Assembly: GCA_040954595.2 (NCBI GenBank)
Contig: CM082591.2
Span: 6,324,001-6,388,000, forward strand
Direction of reading: 5' to 3'
From: Balanoglossus misakiensis
Taxonomy: Eukaryota > Hemichordata
Length of the DNA stretch: 64,000 bases
This document shows positions 53,818 to 64,000 of the stretch, one piece after another. The notes under the pieces were generated by a model that worked only from the letters and a program-made list of their open reading frames with translations, was not told the origin of the DNA and searched no databases. Position 1 is the stretch's first letter; each line of letters begins with the position of its first letter. Position numbers and translations under genes: made by a program.

Positions 53818-56107
53818 ATATACAAGCACAGGTTTTCCATATGCATGTGTTTGTTACAGAATTTGTATCAGAATGTCGTCTCTGTGATTGGACGGATTTG
53901 GAAAGTTGCTCAAAGTCTGAAGAAGAGGAAACGTGTGCAGATACCTCGGTAAGGCCAGTTCAATTTAAGAACACAAATTTAAGACAAAAAAACCTTAATA
54001 GTAAACCCTAATGGAAAAGTGAGTCAATCAGCATTTGCGCAATACAAGTTCAGTGGCTATGGTTCCCCTTTTAATGAAATGCAGAAGGAAACGACAAATG
54101 ACAAAACAAGTGGAACATTTTTTCACTACCCGAAAAATCATCAAAGTTATCAACATCTGAGTTATAATGGAGAGAGTTCCTTGTCCTTGTTTGCAATGTC
54201 AGTAGTTTATTTATTCTCCCAAACCCTAATTAAATAACGTAGACTATACTAATACCACATTTGGGAATAAATTCTGATTGAGAAAACATTTCATCTATTG
54301 TTGCCACTATTAAAATACCTGCAAATGTAAGTAGCATAAATTCCATTTGTGCAGACGAACATATGTGGGCGAAAAATCAAATAATATGTCGTCAACGGTC
54401 TGATACCTATAGGCCTACACATTTTTTTTAAATTCTAAGCACAGTGCCTCTATAGCATATATTTTACATCTCGCTTTGTGTGACTATTCTTTTTTGGCAC
54501 AAGCGGATCGAAACACATATTTGATTACAGTCAGTGAAAATTCCATGACTGTTTGCTACATTCCCGTTCGTTCATGTCACTACATGTGACCATATTGAAT
54601 ACACAATTGCAACTATAATAGGACTAAAAGCTGATTAAAATGACATTTCAGTCTTCTATTTTCTTTCAAAAGTCCAATACTCAAATATTTATGTTGCAAT
54701 TTTTCTGACCATATCAGTACATAGAAAGAACAGTTTTCACTATTGGTTGCTTGGAAACAATACAGCGAAAACTGTATAGCGCCGACGTCAGTTTTAGTTT
54801 TCATATTGCATACTTCTATACAGATTACCATTTTTTTCCAATTTTGTTATGGTAGTGGTCTGGTAGATATCACCACGAGAGTGGAATACTAAGGGTTTAT
54901 TAGTCTGAGATACTACTGTAACAACTGACAGAGAGGGAAAAGATAGACACTTTCAATCTGCGTCAAATTGATGTTATTTCATCTTCAAGGATTGCAGTTT
55001 GTGATGGGAAACATTACTTAGTATACAAACATTAAGAAAGAAATTGGGATATTTGCGAAAACCCGTGAAAATATAAATCATGAGGAAGTATGAACATATT
55101 CGATATACTAGTAGTCACTGCGTGCAAAGCTCAAATATCATTGTTCGTTCAGTTTCCACTTAGAAATCACATTTCGACTGCTCTGTATGCGTACATTTTG
55201 TTGAACAGTACCGAGGCAAAAAATTACAAACTGTTAATGTACTATTCACCGCCATCACTGACAAAAGCAACGGTTACTAGATATCAGACCAGAGTGTAAA
55301 GGACGAATTGAAAAGGAAACATTAGAACAGTTTGTTTGTATGATGTGTTGTATTTCTGGAATACCTCACACCGACGTCACACATGCCACATCGACAAAAC
55401 GTTCACTCTCTTTAGGACGCCGAAGACTGTTATCAGTTAGCAATTTTGTTCTCCATCATTGTTTGTGTGTAAAATATGACGTTAAACGACCTGTCTTAAT
55501 AGCAAACTCTTTTAGGCGGTCGTTTGGTCAGCAATTGGACTTTCCAGGGAGTCCCGGTAAAATGTTTTAGCCGCAAGACATCAAATTTTTTCCACAATTT
55601 AGTCGAGAGAGCGGGTGTCGTGCGGAGGCAACCAGCTGATGTTGAACAATTCCCCCACCCACTCATTCCACTCGAATCTCTCACATCGTCAGAACCTACT
55701 ATGATAATGTATTTGTCGATCTGTTCGCAATTTTACTTACAAAAATGCATTACGTGTAAATGAAAGCTAATAAATGCTTGTGGGTCGTCATACACAGGTA
55801 TACGTGTTTCTTTTTCTGAGCAGCCAGCGTGTACATGTTCTAAAATAAAACCCATTTGTGTATACCATGTGAGAGTCAAGCCGAACAGAGTACGTCGAAT
55901 ATACAGGCGTTGAAATCTTGAACATTCGGGCATATTCCTTGATATCAGTAACGAATATTTATTAGCCTACATTCCGCAACCTATTTTCCTAATTTCCTAA
56001 TATTCTTCGAATCAAATAAGAATGAACGACTCAAAAAATTGACTGAGTAACTTCCTATTCTCTACATAAGACAAATTTCAATACGAAATGTGTACCTTCT
56101 CGAACCC

Positions 56108-56153
<46 letters not shown>

Positions 56154-56621
56154 GCAGACATGAAGATTGCCGGCTTTCTTTTGCTCGTTGCTATTGCAAC
56201 ACAAACCGAAGCCAAAAAGGTAATACTCAGTAATATTTTGCGGCACTTTTTCACAATATCTTTCCTGTGAACCGACAACGTGTGTGCCGAAGCAGATGAC
56301 TCTCATTTCGAATGATATATGTATGCATTCGAGAATGGTTGGAAATTTTACTGGAGCTATCATGTCCATACCAATCCATTGTGATGTGTTCATTGTAGCA
56401 TTTGTTTTTTTCAGATATTACACGATTTGTGAGTAACGGACATTGAACTTTTTTTACATTTCGCAGGGCGGTAAACATGGACAAGTTGACGGTTAGTGCA
56501 GACACTTCTATTAGTCTCCCAATTGATGTAAGACGAGCAGACGGCTGATAAACCACAGATACAAATCTTATCTTTTGCCACAGACCAACAGACAAACATA
56601 CAGAGAGAGAGAGAGAGAGAC

Positions 56622-56652
<31 letters not shown>

Positions 56653-56665
56653 CGCGTCGGGCGCA
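53818..56665. repeat. 2.84 kb tandem repeat, unit A (2848 bp)
   Basis: Begins 'atatacaagcacagg' and ends 'acgcgtcgggcgca'. Every long stretch compared with unit B matches base for base; the 8 bp length difference is in the (CT)n tract (about 42 bp here, 34 bp in B). It holds a copy of exon 3 at its left end and exons 1 and 2 at its right end of the Ly6-type gene. Confidence 0.95.
53860..53948 (+). pseudogene. Orphan exon 3 of the Ly6-type gene
   Basis: An acceptor (TTGTTACAG) and donor (TCG|GTAAGG) frame an 89 nt exon identical to that at 59548-59636. No signal-peptide exon lies upstream within the window and unit A starts only 42 bp before it, so it cannot begin a secreted product by itself. 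Confidence 0.7.
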
Positions 56666-56796
56666 ATATACAAGCACAGGTTTTCCATATGCATGTGTTT
56701 GTTACAGAATTTGTATCAGAATGTCGTCTCTGTGATTGGACGGATTTGGAAAGTTGCTCAAAGTCTGAAGAAGAGGAAACGTGTGCAGATACCTCG
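56160..56796 (+). pseudogene. Duplicate first three exons of the Ly6-type gene
   Basis: Signal-peptide exon 56160-56219, short exon 56467-56491 and exon 56708-56796, identical to those of the gene at 59000. The splice sites and frame are intact, but exons 4-8 are present only once, downstream. The cassette may be a dead fragment, an alternative 5' part spliced over about 3.1 kb to exon 4, or an assembly artefact. If transcribed into exon 4 it would code for the same protein. Confidence 0.65.
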
Positions 56797-58955
56797 GTAA
56801 GGCCAGTTCAATTTAAGAACACAAATTTAAGACAAAAAAACCTTAATAGTAAACCCTAATGGAAAAGTGAGTCAATCAGCATTTGCGCAATACAAGTTCA
56901 GTGGCTATGGTTCCCCTTTTAATGAAATGCAGAAGGAAACGACAAATGACAAAACAAGTGGAACATTTTTTCACTACCCGAAAAATCATCAAAGTTATCA
57001 ACATCTGAGTTATAATGGAGAGAGTTCCTTGTCCTTGTTTGCAATGTCAGTAGTTTATTTATTCTCCCAAACCCTAATTAAATAACGTAGACTATACTAA
57101 TACCACATTTGGGAATAAATTCTGATTGAGAAAACATTTCATCTATTGTTGCCACTATTAAAATACCTGCAAATGTAAGTAGCATAAATTCCATTTGTGC
57201 AGACGAACATATGTGGGCGAAAAATCAAATAATATGTCGTCAACGGTCTGATACCTATAGGCCTACACATTTTTTTTAAATTCTAAGCACAGTGCCTCTA
57301 TAGCATATATTTTACATCTCGCTTTGTGTGACTATTCTTTTTTGGCACAAGCGGATCGAAACACATATTTGATTACAGTCAGTGAAAATTCCATGACTGT
57401 TTGCTACATTCCCGTTCGTTCATGTCACTACATGTGACCATATTGAATACACAATTGCAACTATAATAGGACTAAAAGCTGATTAAAATGACATTTCAGT
57501 CTTCTATTTTCTTTCAAAAGTCCAATACTCAAATATTTATGTTGCAATTTTTCTGACCATATCAGTACATAGAAAGAACAGTTTTCACTATTGGTTGCTT
57601 GGAAACAATACAGCGAAAACTGTATAGCGCCGACGTCAGTTTTAGTTTTCATATTGCATACTTCTATACAGATTACCATTTTTTTCCAATTTTGTTATGG
57701 TAGTGGTCTGGTAGATATCACCACGAGAGTGGAATACTAAGGGTTTATTAGTCTGAGATACTACTGTAACAACTGACAGAGAGGGAAAAGATAGACACTT
57801 TCAATCTGCGTCAAATTGATGTTATTTCATCTTCAAGGATTGCAGTTTGTGATGGGAAACATTACTTAGTATACAAACATTAAGAAAGAAATTGGGATAT
57901 TTGCGAAAACCCGTGAAAATATAAATCATGAGGAAGTATGAACATATTCGATATACTAGTAGTCACTGCGTGCAAAGCTCAAATATCATTGTTCGTTCAG
58001 TTTCCACTTAGAAATCACATTTCGACTGCTCTGTATGCGTACATTTTGTTGAACAGTACCGAGGCAAAAAATTACAAACTGTTAATGTACTATTCACCGC
58101 CATCACTGACAAAAGCAACGGTTACTAGATATCAGACCAGAGTGTAAAGGACGAATTGAAAAGGAAACATTAGAACAGTTTGTTTGTATGATGTGTTGTA
58201 TTTCTGGAATACCTCACACCGACGTCACACATGCCACATCGACAAAACGTTCACTCTCTTTAGGACGCCGAAGACTGTTATCAGTTAGCAATTTTGTTCT
58301 CCATCATTGTTTGTGTGTAAAATATGACGTTAAACGACCTGTCTTAATAGCAAACTCTTTTAGGCGGTCGTTTGGTCAGCAATTGGACTTTCCAGGGAGT
58401 CCCGGTAAAATGTTTTAGCCGCAAGACATCAAATTTTTTCCACAATTTAGTCGAGAGAGCGGGTGTCGTGCGGAGGCAACCAGCTGATGTTGAACAATTC
58501 CCCCACCCACTCATTCCACTCGAATCTCTCACATCGTCAGAACCTACTATGATAATGTATTTGTCGATCTGTTCGCAATTTTACTTACAAAAATGCATTA
58601 CGTGTAAATGAAAGCTAATAAATGCTTGTGGGTCGTCATACACAGGTATACGTGTTTCTTTTTCTGAGCAGCCAGCGTGTACATGTTCTAAAATAAAACC
58701 CATTTGTGTATACCATGTGAGAGTCAAGCCGAACAGAGTACGTCGAATATACAGGCGTTGAAATCTTGAACATTCGGGCATATTCCTTGATATCAGTAAC
58801 GAATATTTATTAGCCTACATTCCGCAACCTATTTTCCTAATTTCCTAATATTCTTCGAATCAAATAAGAATGAACGACTCAAAAAATTGACTGAGTAACT
58901 TCCTATTCTCTACATAAGACAAATTTCAATACGAAATGTGTACCTTCTCGAACCC

Positions 58956-58993
<38 letters not shown>

Positions 58994-59461
58994 GCAGACA
59001 TGAAGATTGCCGGCTTTCTTTTGCTCGTTGCTATTGCAACACAAACCGAAGCCAAAAAGGTAATACTCAGTAATATTTTGCGGCACTTTTTCACAATATC
59101 TTTCCTGTGAACCGACAACGTGTGTGCCGAAGCAGATGACTCTCATTTCGAATGATATATGTATGCATTCGAGAATGGTTGGAAATTTTACTGGAGCTAT
59201 CATGTCCATACCAATCCATTGTGATGTGTTCATTGTAGCATTTGTTTTTTTCAGATATTACACGATTTGTGAGTAACGGACATTGAACTTTTTTTACATT
59301 TCGCAGGGCGGTAAACATGGACAAGTTGACGGTTAGTGCAGACACTTCTATTAGTCTCCCAATTGATGTAAGACGAGCAGACGGCTGATAAACCACAGAT
59401 ACAAATCTTATCTTTTGCCACAGACCAACAGACAAACATACAGAGAGAGAGAGAGAGAGAC

Positions 59462-59492
<31 letters not shown>

Positions 59493-59505
59493 CGCGTCGG
59501 GCGCA
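56666..59505. repeat. 2.84 kb tandem repeat, unit B (2840 bp)
   Basis: Second complete unit with the same start and end as unit A. All short frames in the filler (for example near 57461, 57938 and 58372) recur identically in unit A, which reflects the duplication and not coding conservation. Confidence 0.95.
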
Positions 59506-60311
59506 ATATACAAGCACAGGTTTTCCATATGCATGTGTTTGTTACAGAATTTGTATCAGAATGTCGTCTCTGTGATTGGACGGATTTGGAAAGTTGCTCA
59601 AAGTCTGAAGAAGAGGAAACGTGTGCAGATACCTCGGTAAGGCCAGTTCAATTTAAGAACACAAATTTAAGACAAAAAAACCTTAATAGTAAACCCTAAT
59701 GGAAAAGTGAGTCAATCAGCATTTGCGCAATACAAGTTCAGTGGCTATGGTTCCCCTTTTAATGAAATGCAGAAGGAAACGACAAATGACAAAACAAGTG
59801 GAACATTTTTTCACTACCCGAAAAATCATCAAAGTTATCAACATCTGAGTTATAATGGAGAGAGTTCCTTGTTCTGGACTGACTTTTCGGGGCTCTTACA
59901 GAGTAATCCCGATTTATATAAGAATTCTTTCTGACACGTACAGGTGTGCACAACGCGCTACAGACTGATCGGTGATGGTCTCATGCAAGTGAAGAAGGGA
60001 TGTAAAAATGTGAACGTAAGACACTTCTCGAAATATGATTTCACATCACGGGTCGATTTTCTCCTCTAACGGGACTTTTTTATTATTTGAAATTAAAATA
60101 TACCATCGCGAAGATACATTCAATATAATCATATAGACTTAATGCAAAATATTTTGAAATAACCCCAAATATTACATCATCATGAGCGACTTTGTATTAT
60201 AAACAAACCAACTGTTGGTTTCTTCAAAACTTGTGATATTAGTATAATCACCATGTATTAATGCATTTATGCTATATCATCTCATCTTGTTCATGTCTTC
60301 GCATTTGTTTC

Positions 60312-60360
<49 letters not shown>

Positions 60361-62004
60361 TGTCCCCCCTCTCTCCACATCTTCCAACAGTGGGCATTGA
60401 ACCAGCCACAATGCGAGGACACCATGAACGACAACGGCGAATTTGTCGTCGGCGAACCTTGTCTAACCATCTGTGACGAGCACATGTGTAACTCTCAAGA
60501 CATGCCAGTTATCAAGGGTCCAACCAGTAGGTGCAATGCATTAACATCTGAGTGACATAACACACCCATTAAACACAGAAAATTTTCAAATATTTTCATG
60601 TTTTATAAGATTGGAAAACATTTCAATTTACTTATCCTGCATATTTTAGGTGCATATTATACATATTTACTGTCACTCTTTTCACAATGCAAATTCAGCT
60701 TCCGTAACTTTTCAAACTTGAAAATCACAAATTAATATGTCCATAGACTTCAATTGAGAGACAAGTTGACGTTGGTGAAAAGGTGGTGATAGTGGTCAAA
60801 TAGCTTAACCTCTTAAAAGTATACGCTTACCGAGAATTTACCTACGCCCATATATGGCTGAAATGGCGTATTTGAGCGTTCTAAAGAACATATGGTTTCT
60901 CCACTGATTGGCTAGATCTCAATTTGCCATGGTAACTATAGCTAAGTTTCCGTAGGTGACCATATACCTTCAAGCGAAACCCAACTAAATGAGTGGGTAT
61001 TCATTATTGCCAGTGATTAAGAGGTTCAATGATTCCACATTGATTTACAATTGTGCAGGTCGAAGTTGTTACCAGTGTGCGTATGGCGCCGACTCTGCGG
61101 ACTGTGAAACCGCCTTGTGTCCTATGTCTGAGGTAAGCATATTACAACCATAGAGTTGAGGGCGCTTTCGGGTGTGAATAACATTTGATTTTATAGTATA
61201 ACTGACAAATTTCGACGTTTTCAGGCTGCCTGTGCCACCCAGGTGAAATTCACCAAGACAGGGGAGAAACTGTACCAGTACCTATGCCACCAACAAACAG
61301 TAAGTATAAAACTGAATGATTCTTCGGATACTCAGCACAGGAGGGGGTAGTACGTATTGCATCATAGTGCCTGTGTGAGGGCGCTTGACATGAGACTCTG
61401 AATTTGAAGGAGGGCAACCCCGGACATACAGGAAGTGAGCCATGACCTAGTGATTGTTCTTCTTGGTGTGTTCAGTTATGGCCGCGGCCATTTAAACTTG
61501 TCACTGTATATTTGTGTTGGCTGTATCTGCGTATTAAAGACCCTCATTTAGTTCACCCTCGGCTGTGTTATATATAGTAGGTGTCTGTAAGATCAGTTAT
61601 TGTCAAGAGCAATGACTCGCGGCGATCACAGCAGATCTGTAATATATGGTCGATGTTTCTCACAACTTAAAATCCATGTGTGAAGCTATTGAAACAATGT
61701 TATTAAAACTTTGGCGTGGGCACCTAAGTTTTTTGAATTCCTGAAACAGATGAATACGTTACAACATTGTGTCATGATTTGCATAGAATCCACCATCAAG
61801 GCCCTGCAATAAAGCATTAAGAAATAACTCATGCACTTTCTTGGACTTATTTCACAATCACAGTATTGCCAACGGAACTTCGTGCGCAAGAACCATCGCA
61901 ACTGCGGCTCCAGTCCCGCAGAGGCCAGCGGAGTTCCAACAAGCAGAGTCTGCAATTACTGCACCTCTGATGTGGATGAGGATAACAGCAACCCCGGCAT
62001 GTAA
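59000..62004 (+). CDS. Secreted protein with two Ly6/uPAR (LU) domains, 8 exons, 223 aa
   Basis: Exons: 59000-59059, 59307-59331, 59548-59636, 59944-60015, 60391-60526, 61059-61132, 61225-61299 and 61864-62004; phases close to 672 nt. Residues 1-18 form a signal peptide (MKIAGFLLLVAIATQTEA). Two domains follow, each with ten cysteines. Domain 1 runs from ECRLC to the closing CDEHMCN, the C-x-x-x-x-C-N type end of LU domains. Domain 2 runs from SCYQC to VCNYC but lacks the Asn after the last Cys. The tail (TSDVDEDNSNPGM) is acidic and has no hydrophobic GPI signal, so the protein is probably free. LU folds bind proteins or receptors; the partner is unknown. A donor at 62028 and acceptor at 62359 suggest an intron in the 3' UTR, and AATAAA is at 62634-62639. 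Exons 1-3 lie in the tandem repeat. Confidence 0.85.
59506..59872. repeat. 2.84 kb tandem repeat, partial unit C (367 bp)
   Basis: Starts like units A and B and stays identical up to 'gagagagttccttgt', then passes into single-copy DNA leading to exon 4. Confidence 0.95.
60312..60363. repeat. (TCTG)n microsatellite
   Basis: About 13 TCTG units, ending about 27 bp before exon 5 of the Ly6-type gene, so they form part of its polypyrimidine tract region. Confidence 0.95.
60812..60971. mobile_element. GGTATA-TIR element, copy C
   Basis: 'ttaaaagtatacgcttacc' at the left and 'ggtgaccatataccttcaa' at the right, with the shared 'tatggctgaaatggcgtatt' and 'gcgttctaaagaacata' interior. In intron 5 of the Ly6-type gene. 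Confidence 0.75.
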
Positions 62005-62639
62005 CCCTGTGTCTTCCTTTTCAAAACGGTATGTCTAGATTTCCATTGATACCTCTTAGAATGTCTAACAGCTCCAATAGCTGCCAATTCTGGCTGCCTT
62101 AAATAGGTCTTTACTTCAATCTAGGGAGTCAAATCACATTATAATAATTGCATTCTGGGTAAAAGGTCGACAACTTACTGTAGTAAGAGATAGAAGAAAT
62201 GAGAAGTTGACTGTATTTCATGACTTTCTTTGGTAAACAAATTCTGTCTTTGTAGTTAGCATATTAAACTCATTCAACTTTTTTCACATTTTATTTTTTT
62301 CTGTTACACTTTATAGCTTTTGAACTTCTATTTCTTAAACATTTTTGTACTTCTTGCAGATTCCAGCACGAAGCGAAGAGGTGCCGGACATATTATGAAT
62401 AGCAAGCTTGATCGCCTTCACCTTTAAACTGTCGTAAAATTTCATGTATTATCCACGCTCATCTTTTGATTTTGATTTGACTTAGCGAAATCGTCTCCGA
62501 GACTGTTTACTACCATATTGGATTAAGTGTATATCCTCTGGCGGATTCTTGCCAACTGGTCATCGTTCTCCATTCTCATTTCAGTTTGCTTTCTGTTATG
62601 CCATTTTAATGTCATTTTGTTGCCGTTCGACCCAATAAA

Positions 62640-64000
62640 CACACTTAAATGAAAGCTTTCGTTTCACTCGTTAATTTGTGTTCTCCTTATTAGCACCTTC
62701 TTCGTGAAGTTGGTGCTTAGGGTTTCAGGAAACCTCGAGCAAATAAGTATGAGCAGCTTTCCAAAAATCACATCTTCCTTTATACAATATGAGATAATCT
62801 TCATATTCCGCCTTCAACATCTTAGAAGTTTATACGGTGTTTCCAGCACCATGAGCATCGACTTGGAAATGATGGAGAAGTCATGATTTTCCTGACACGT
62901 TTTTGTTTGTACGACCCCCTTATGGTCCGAAGAGGACTTTGAGGTTCAGTTGGGTAAGCTATGACGTTTTCGAGTCTTTGCGAACGGGTTGATTAACAAA
63001 CCAAGCACGCTGATCATGACTGTGGCGTCGGGAACACAATTAGTTTACGGAAAAAGTTTTAGCAGCAATATTCAATGCACAGAGTAACTATAATCAAGAG
63101 AACATAATCACTGAAATTACATTCCTCGTTGAAGTTAAATAACAGTAACTTAAACTTCAGTTTAGATAAGTAATAAAAATCATCAAAAAGAAACAAATAA
63201 TGGTGATTTCTGGGTAGGAGTATATGAAATATTTGAGCCAACTGGGGCAGTTCCACGACAATGCCAGTGTTTCCGTACACTTTACAACAGATTGGCTGCT
63301 TCACTAGTGTTACGATTGTACTATACGAATGCATATAATTTAAATATCAGTGGTGGATGAACAATAAGGGTGTACGTCATTAACATAGCGTTAGCTGTAG
63401 TAGCCGAACACCTGTGTATTTTGAATATTACGTAAGGGTTTTTGATTTTTGACTCTCGGTAACGGCAGTCAAGTGGCGTGAGCCGACCAGAAAACAGACA
63501 AGTTGTACTCGGCCATGAGCGACGGGGACTGGAATCTTGTAATCCACGTGGGAGCTCGGTGTTGAAGTTCAGCACGTCGGTATGTCCTGTTGGTTTGAAT
63601 TCAGCGTTACTCTCGGACTTAAAATGCATGTCTACGCCAGCAACTGTAAGTGAAGTGAACCTGTTACTTTCTTCTGAGAGGACTTCAGGAAAGAACTGTG
63701 TGAGAAAGCAGCACGCCAGCGTGAACCAGCGTCGGGTCGGTGCGGAGAACTCACGGAACACTGAATTATCACGTCCGCTCACCACGTGTGTAATATTACC
63801 ACGGAACTGATACAAGTTTCTTGAGGACATTACAATATTTCAGTAAGAACCCTAGTAACATTTAAGTTTCAGTGCTTGTACTATGATATTATTTTTCTTC
63901 CTGTGACAAATAGATTCGCAGTGAAACATATAACTTTGGGTGTTCAGTGTATCATTGTTGTTGCTGTCTGGGTGTTTGTGTTGCGAGTTTTTGGTTCGTA
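62640..64000. other. Right-hand flank, no recognised gene
   Basis: Frames of up to 169 codons (minus, 63321-63830) and 110 codons (plus, 63478-63810) overlap on opposite strands in a CpG-richer patch at 63450-63830. Neither has a recognisable domain. The patch may be the first exon or promoter of a gene beyond the window. Confidence 0.4.

Noticed and set aside
56251-56694. 147-codon minus-strand frame, repeated identically at 59091-59534
   Set aside because: Antisense to the exons of the Ly6-type gene and partly a (GA)n/(CT)n translation; its repetition follows from the tandem duplication.
63321-63830. 169-codon minus-strand frame with an overlapping 110-codon plus-strand frame
   Set aside because: No family resemblance, strongly overlapping opposite-strand frames in a CpG-rich patch; not enough to call either coding.

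Overview
The window is nuclear DNA of an invertebrate animal, most likely marine. Its genes have many introns with GT-AG borders, introns and spacers are AT-rich and full of small terminal-inverted-repeat (TIR) elements and tetranucleotide arrays, and it carries a cation/H+ exchanger of a family missing from mammals. I could not fix the phylum; amphioxus, hemichordate, brachiopod and mollusc all remain possible. There is no prokaryotic operon, CRISPR array or provirus.

Seven gene loci can be read, most of them exon by exon with phases that close. (1) 1900-14547 (-): a 20-exon type II CAX/Vnx1-like cation/H+ exchanger, 772 aa. (2) 20527-22721 (+): two intronless tandem copies of an unrecognised multi-pass membrane protein, about 90 % identical. 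(3) 25229-27290 (-): ribosomal protein S16, with a 5' UTR exon and TOP-like start. (4) 29301-32553 (+): thymidylate synthase, six exons, head to head with S16. (5) 33788-39144 (+): ILRUN (UBA-like plus NBR1-like domain), six exons. (6) 42488-48906 (+): choline/ethanolamine kinase, nine exons. (7) 59000-62004 (+): a secreted protein with two ten-cysteine Ly6/uPAR domains, eight exons, whose 5' half lies in a 2.84 kb near-identical tandem repeat (53818-59872) that leaves extra copies of its first three exons upstream.

The genes are unrelated metabolic and housekeeping functions; nothing suggests that they form a pathway. The rest is accessory DNA. I resolve two families of TTAA-flanked short elements, a Tc1/mariner-like family with CGCG-rich ends, a family ending in GGTATA-type TIRs, several single foldback elements, two tRNA-derived SINEs (one split by a short element), and an 876 bp element with about 250 bp TIRs and a perfect 8 bp target duplication in the S16/TYMS promoter interval. 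Two elements sit inside simple-sequence arrays. No single undescribed functional system stands out. The strongest leads are the Ly6 locus repeat, the TYMS-proximal foldback element and the unnamed membrane-protein pair.
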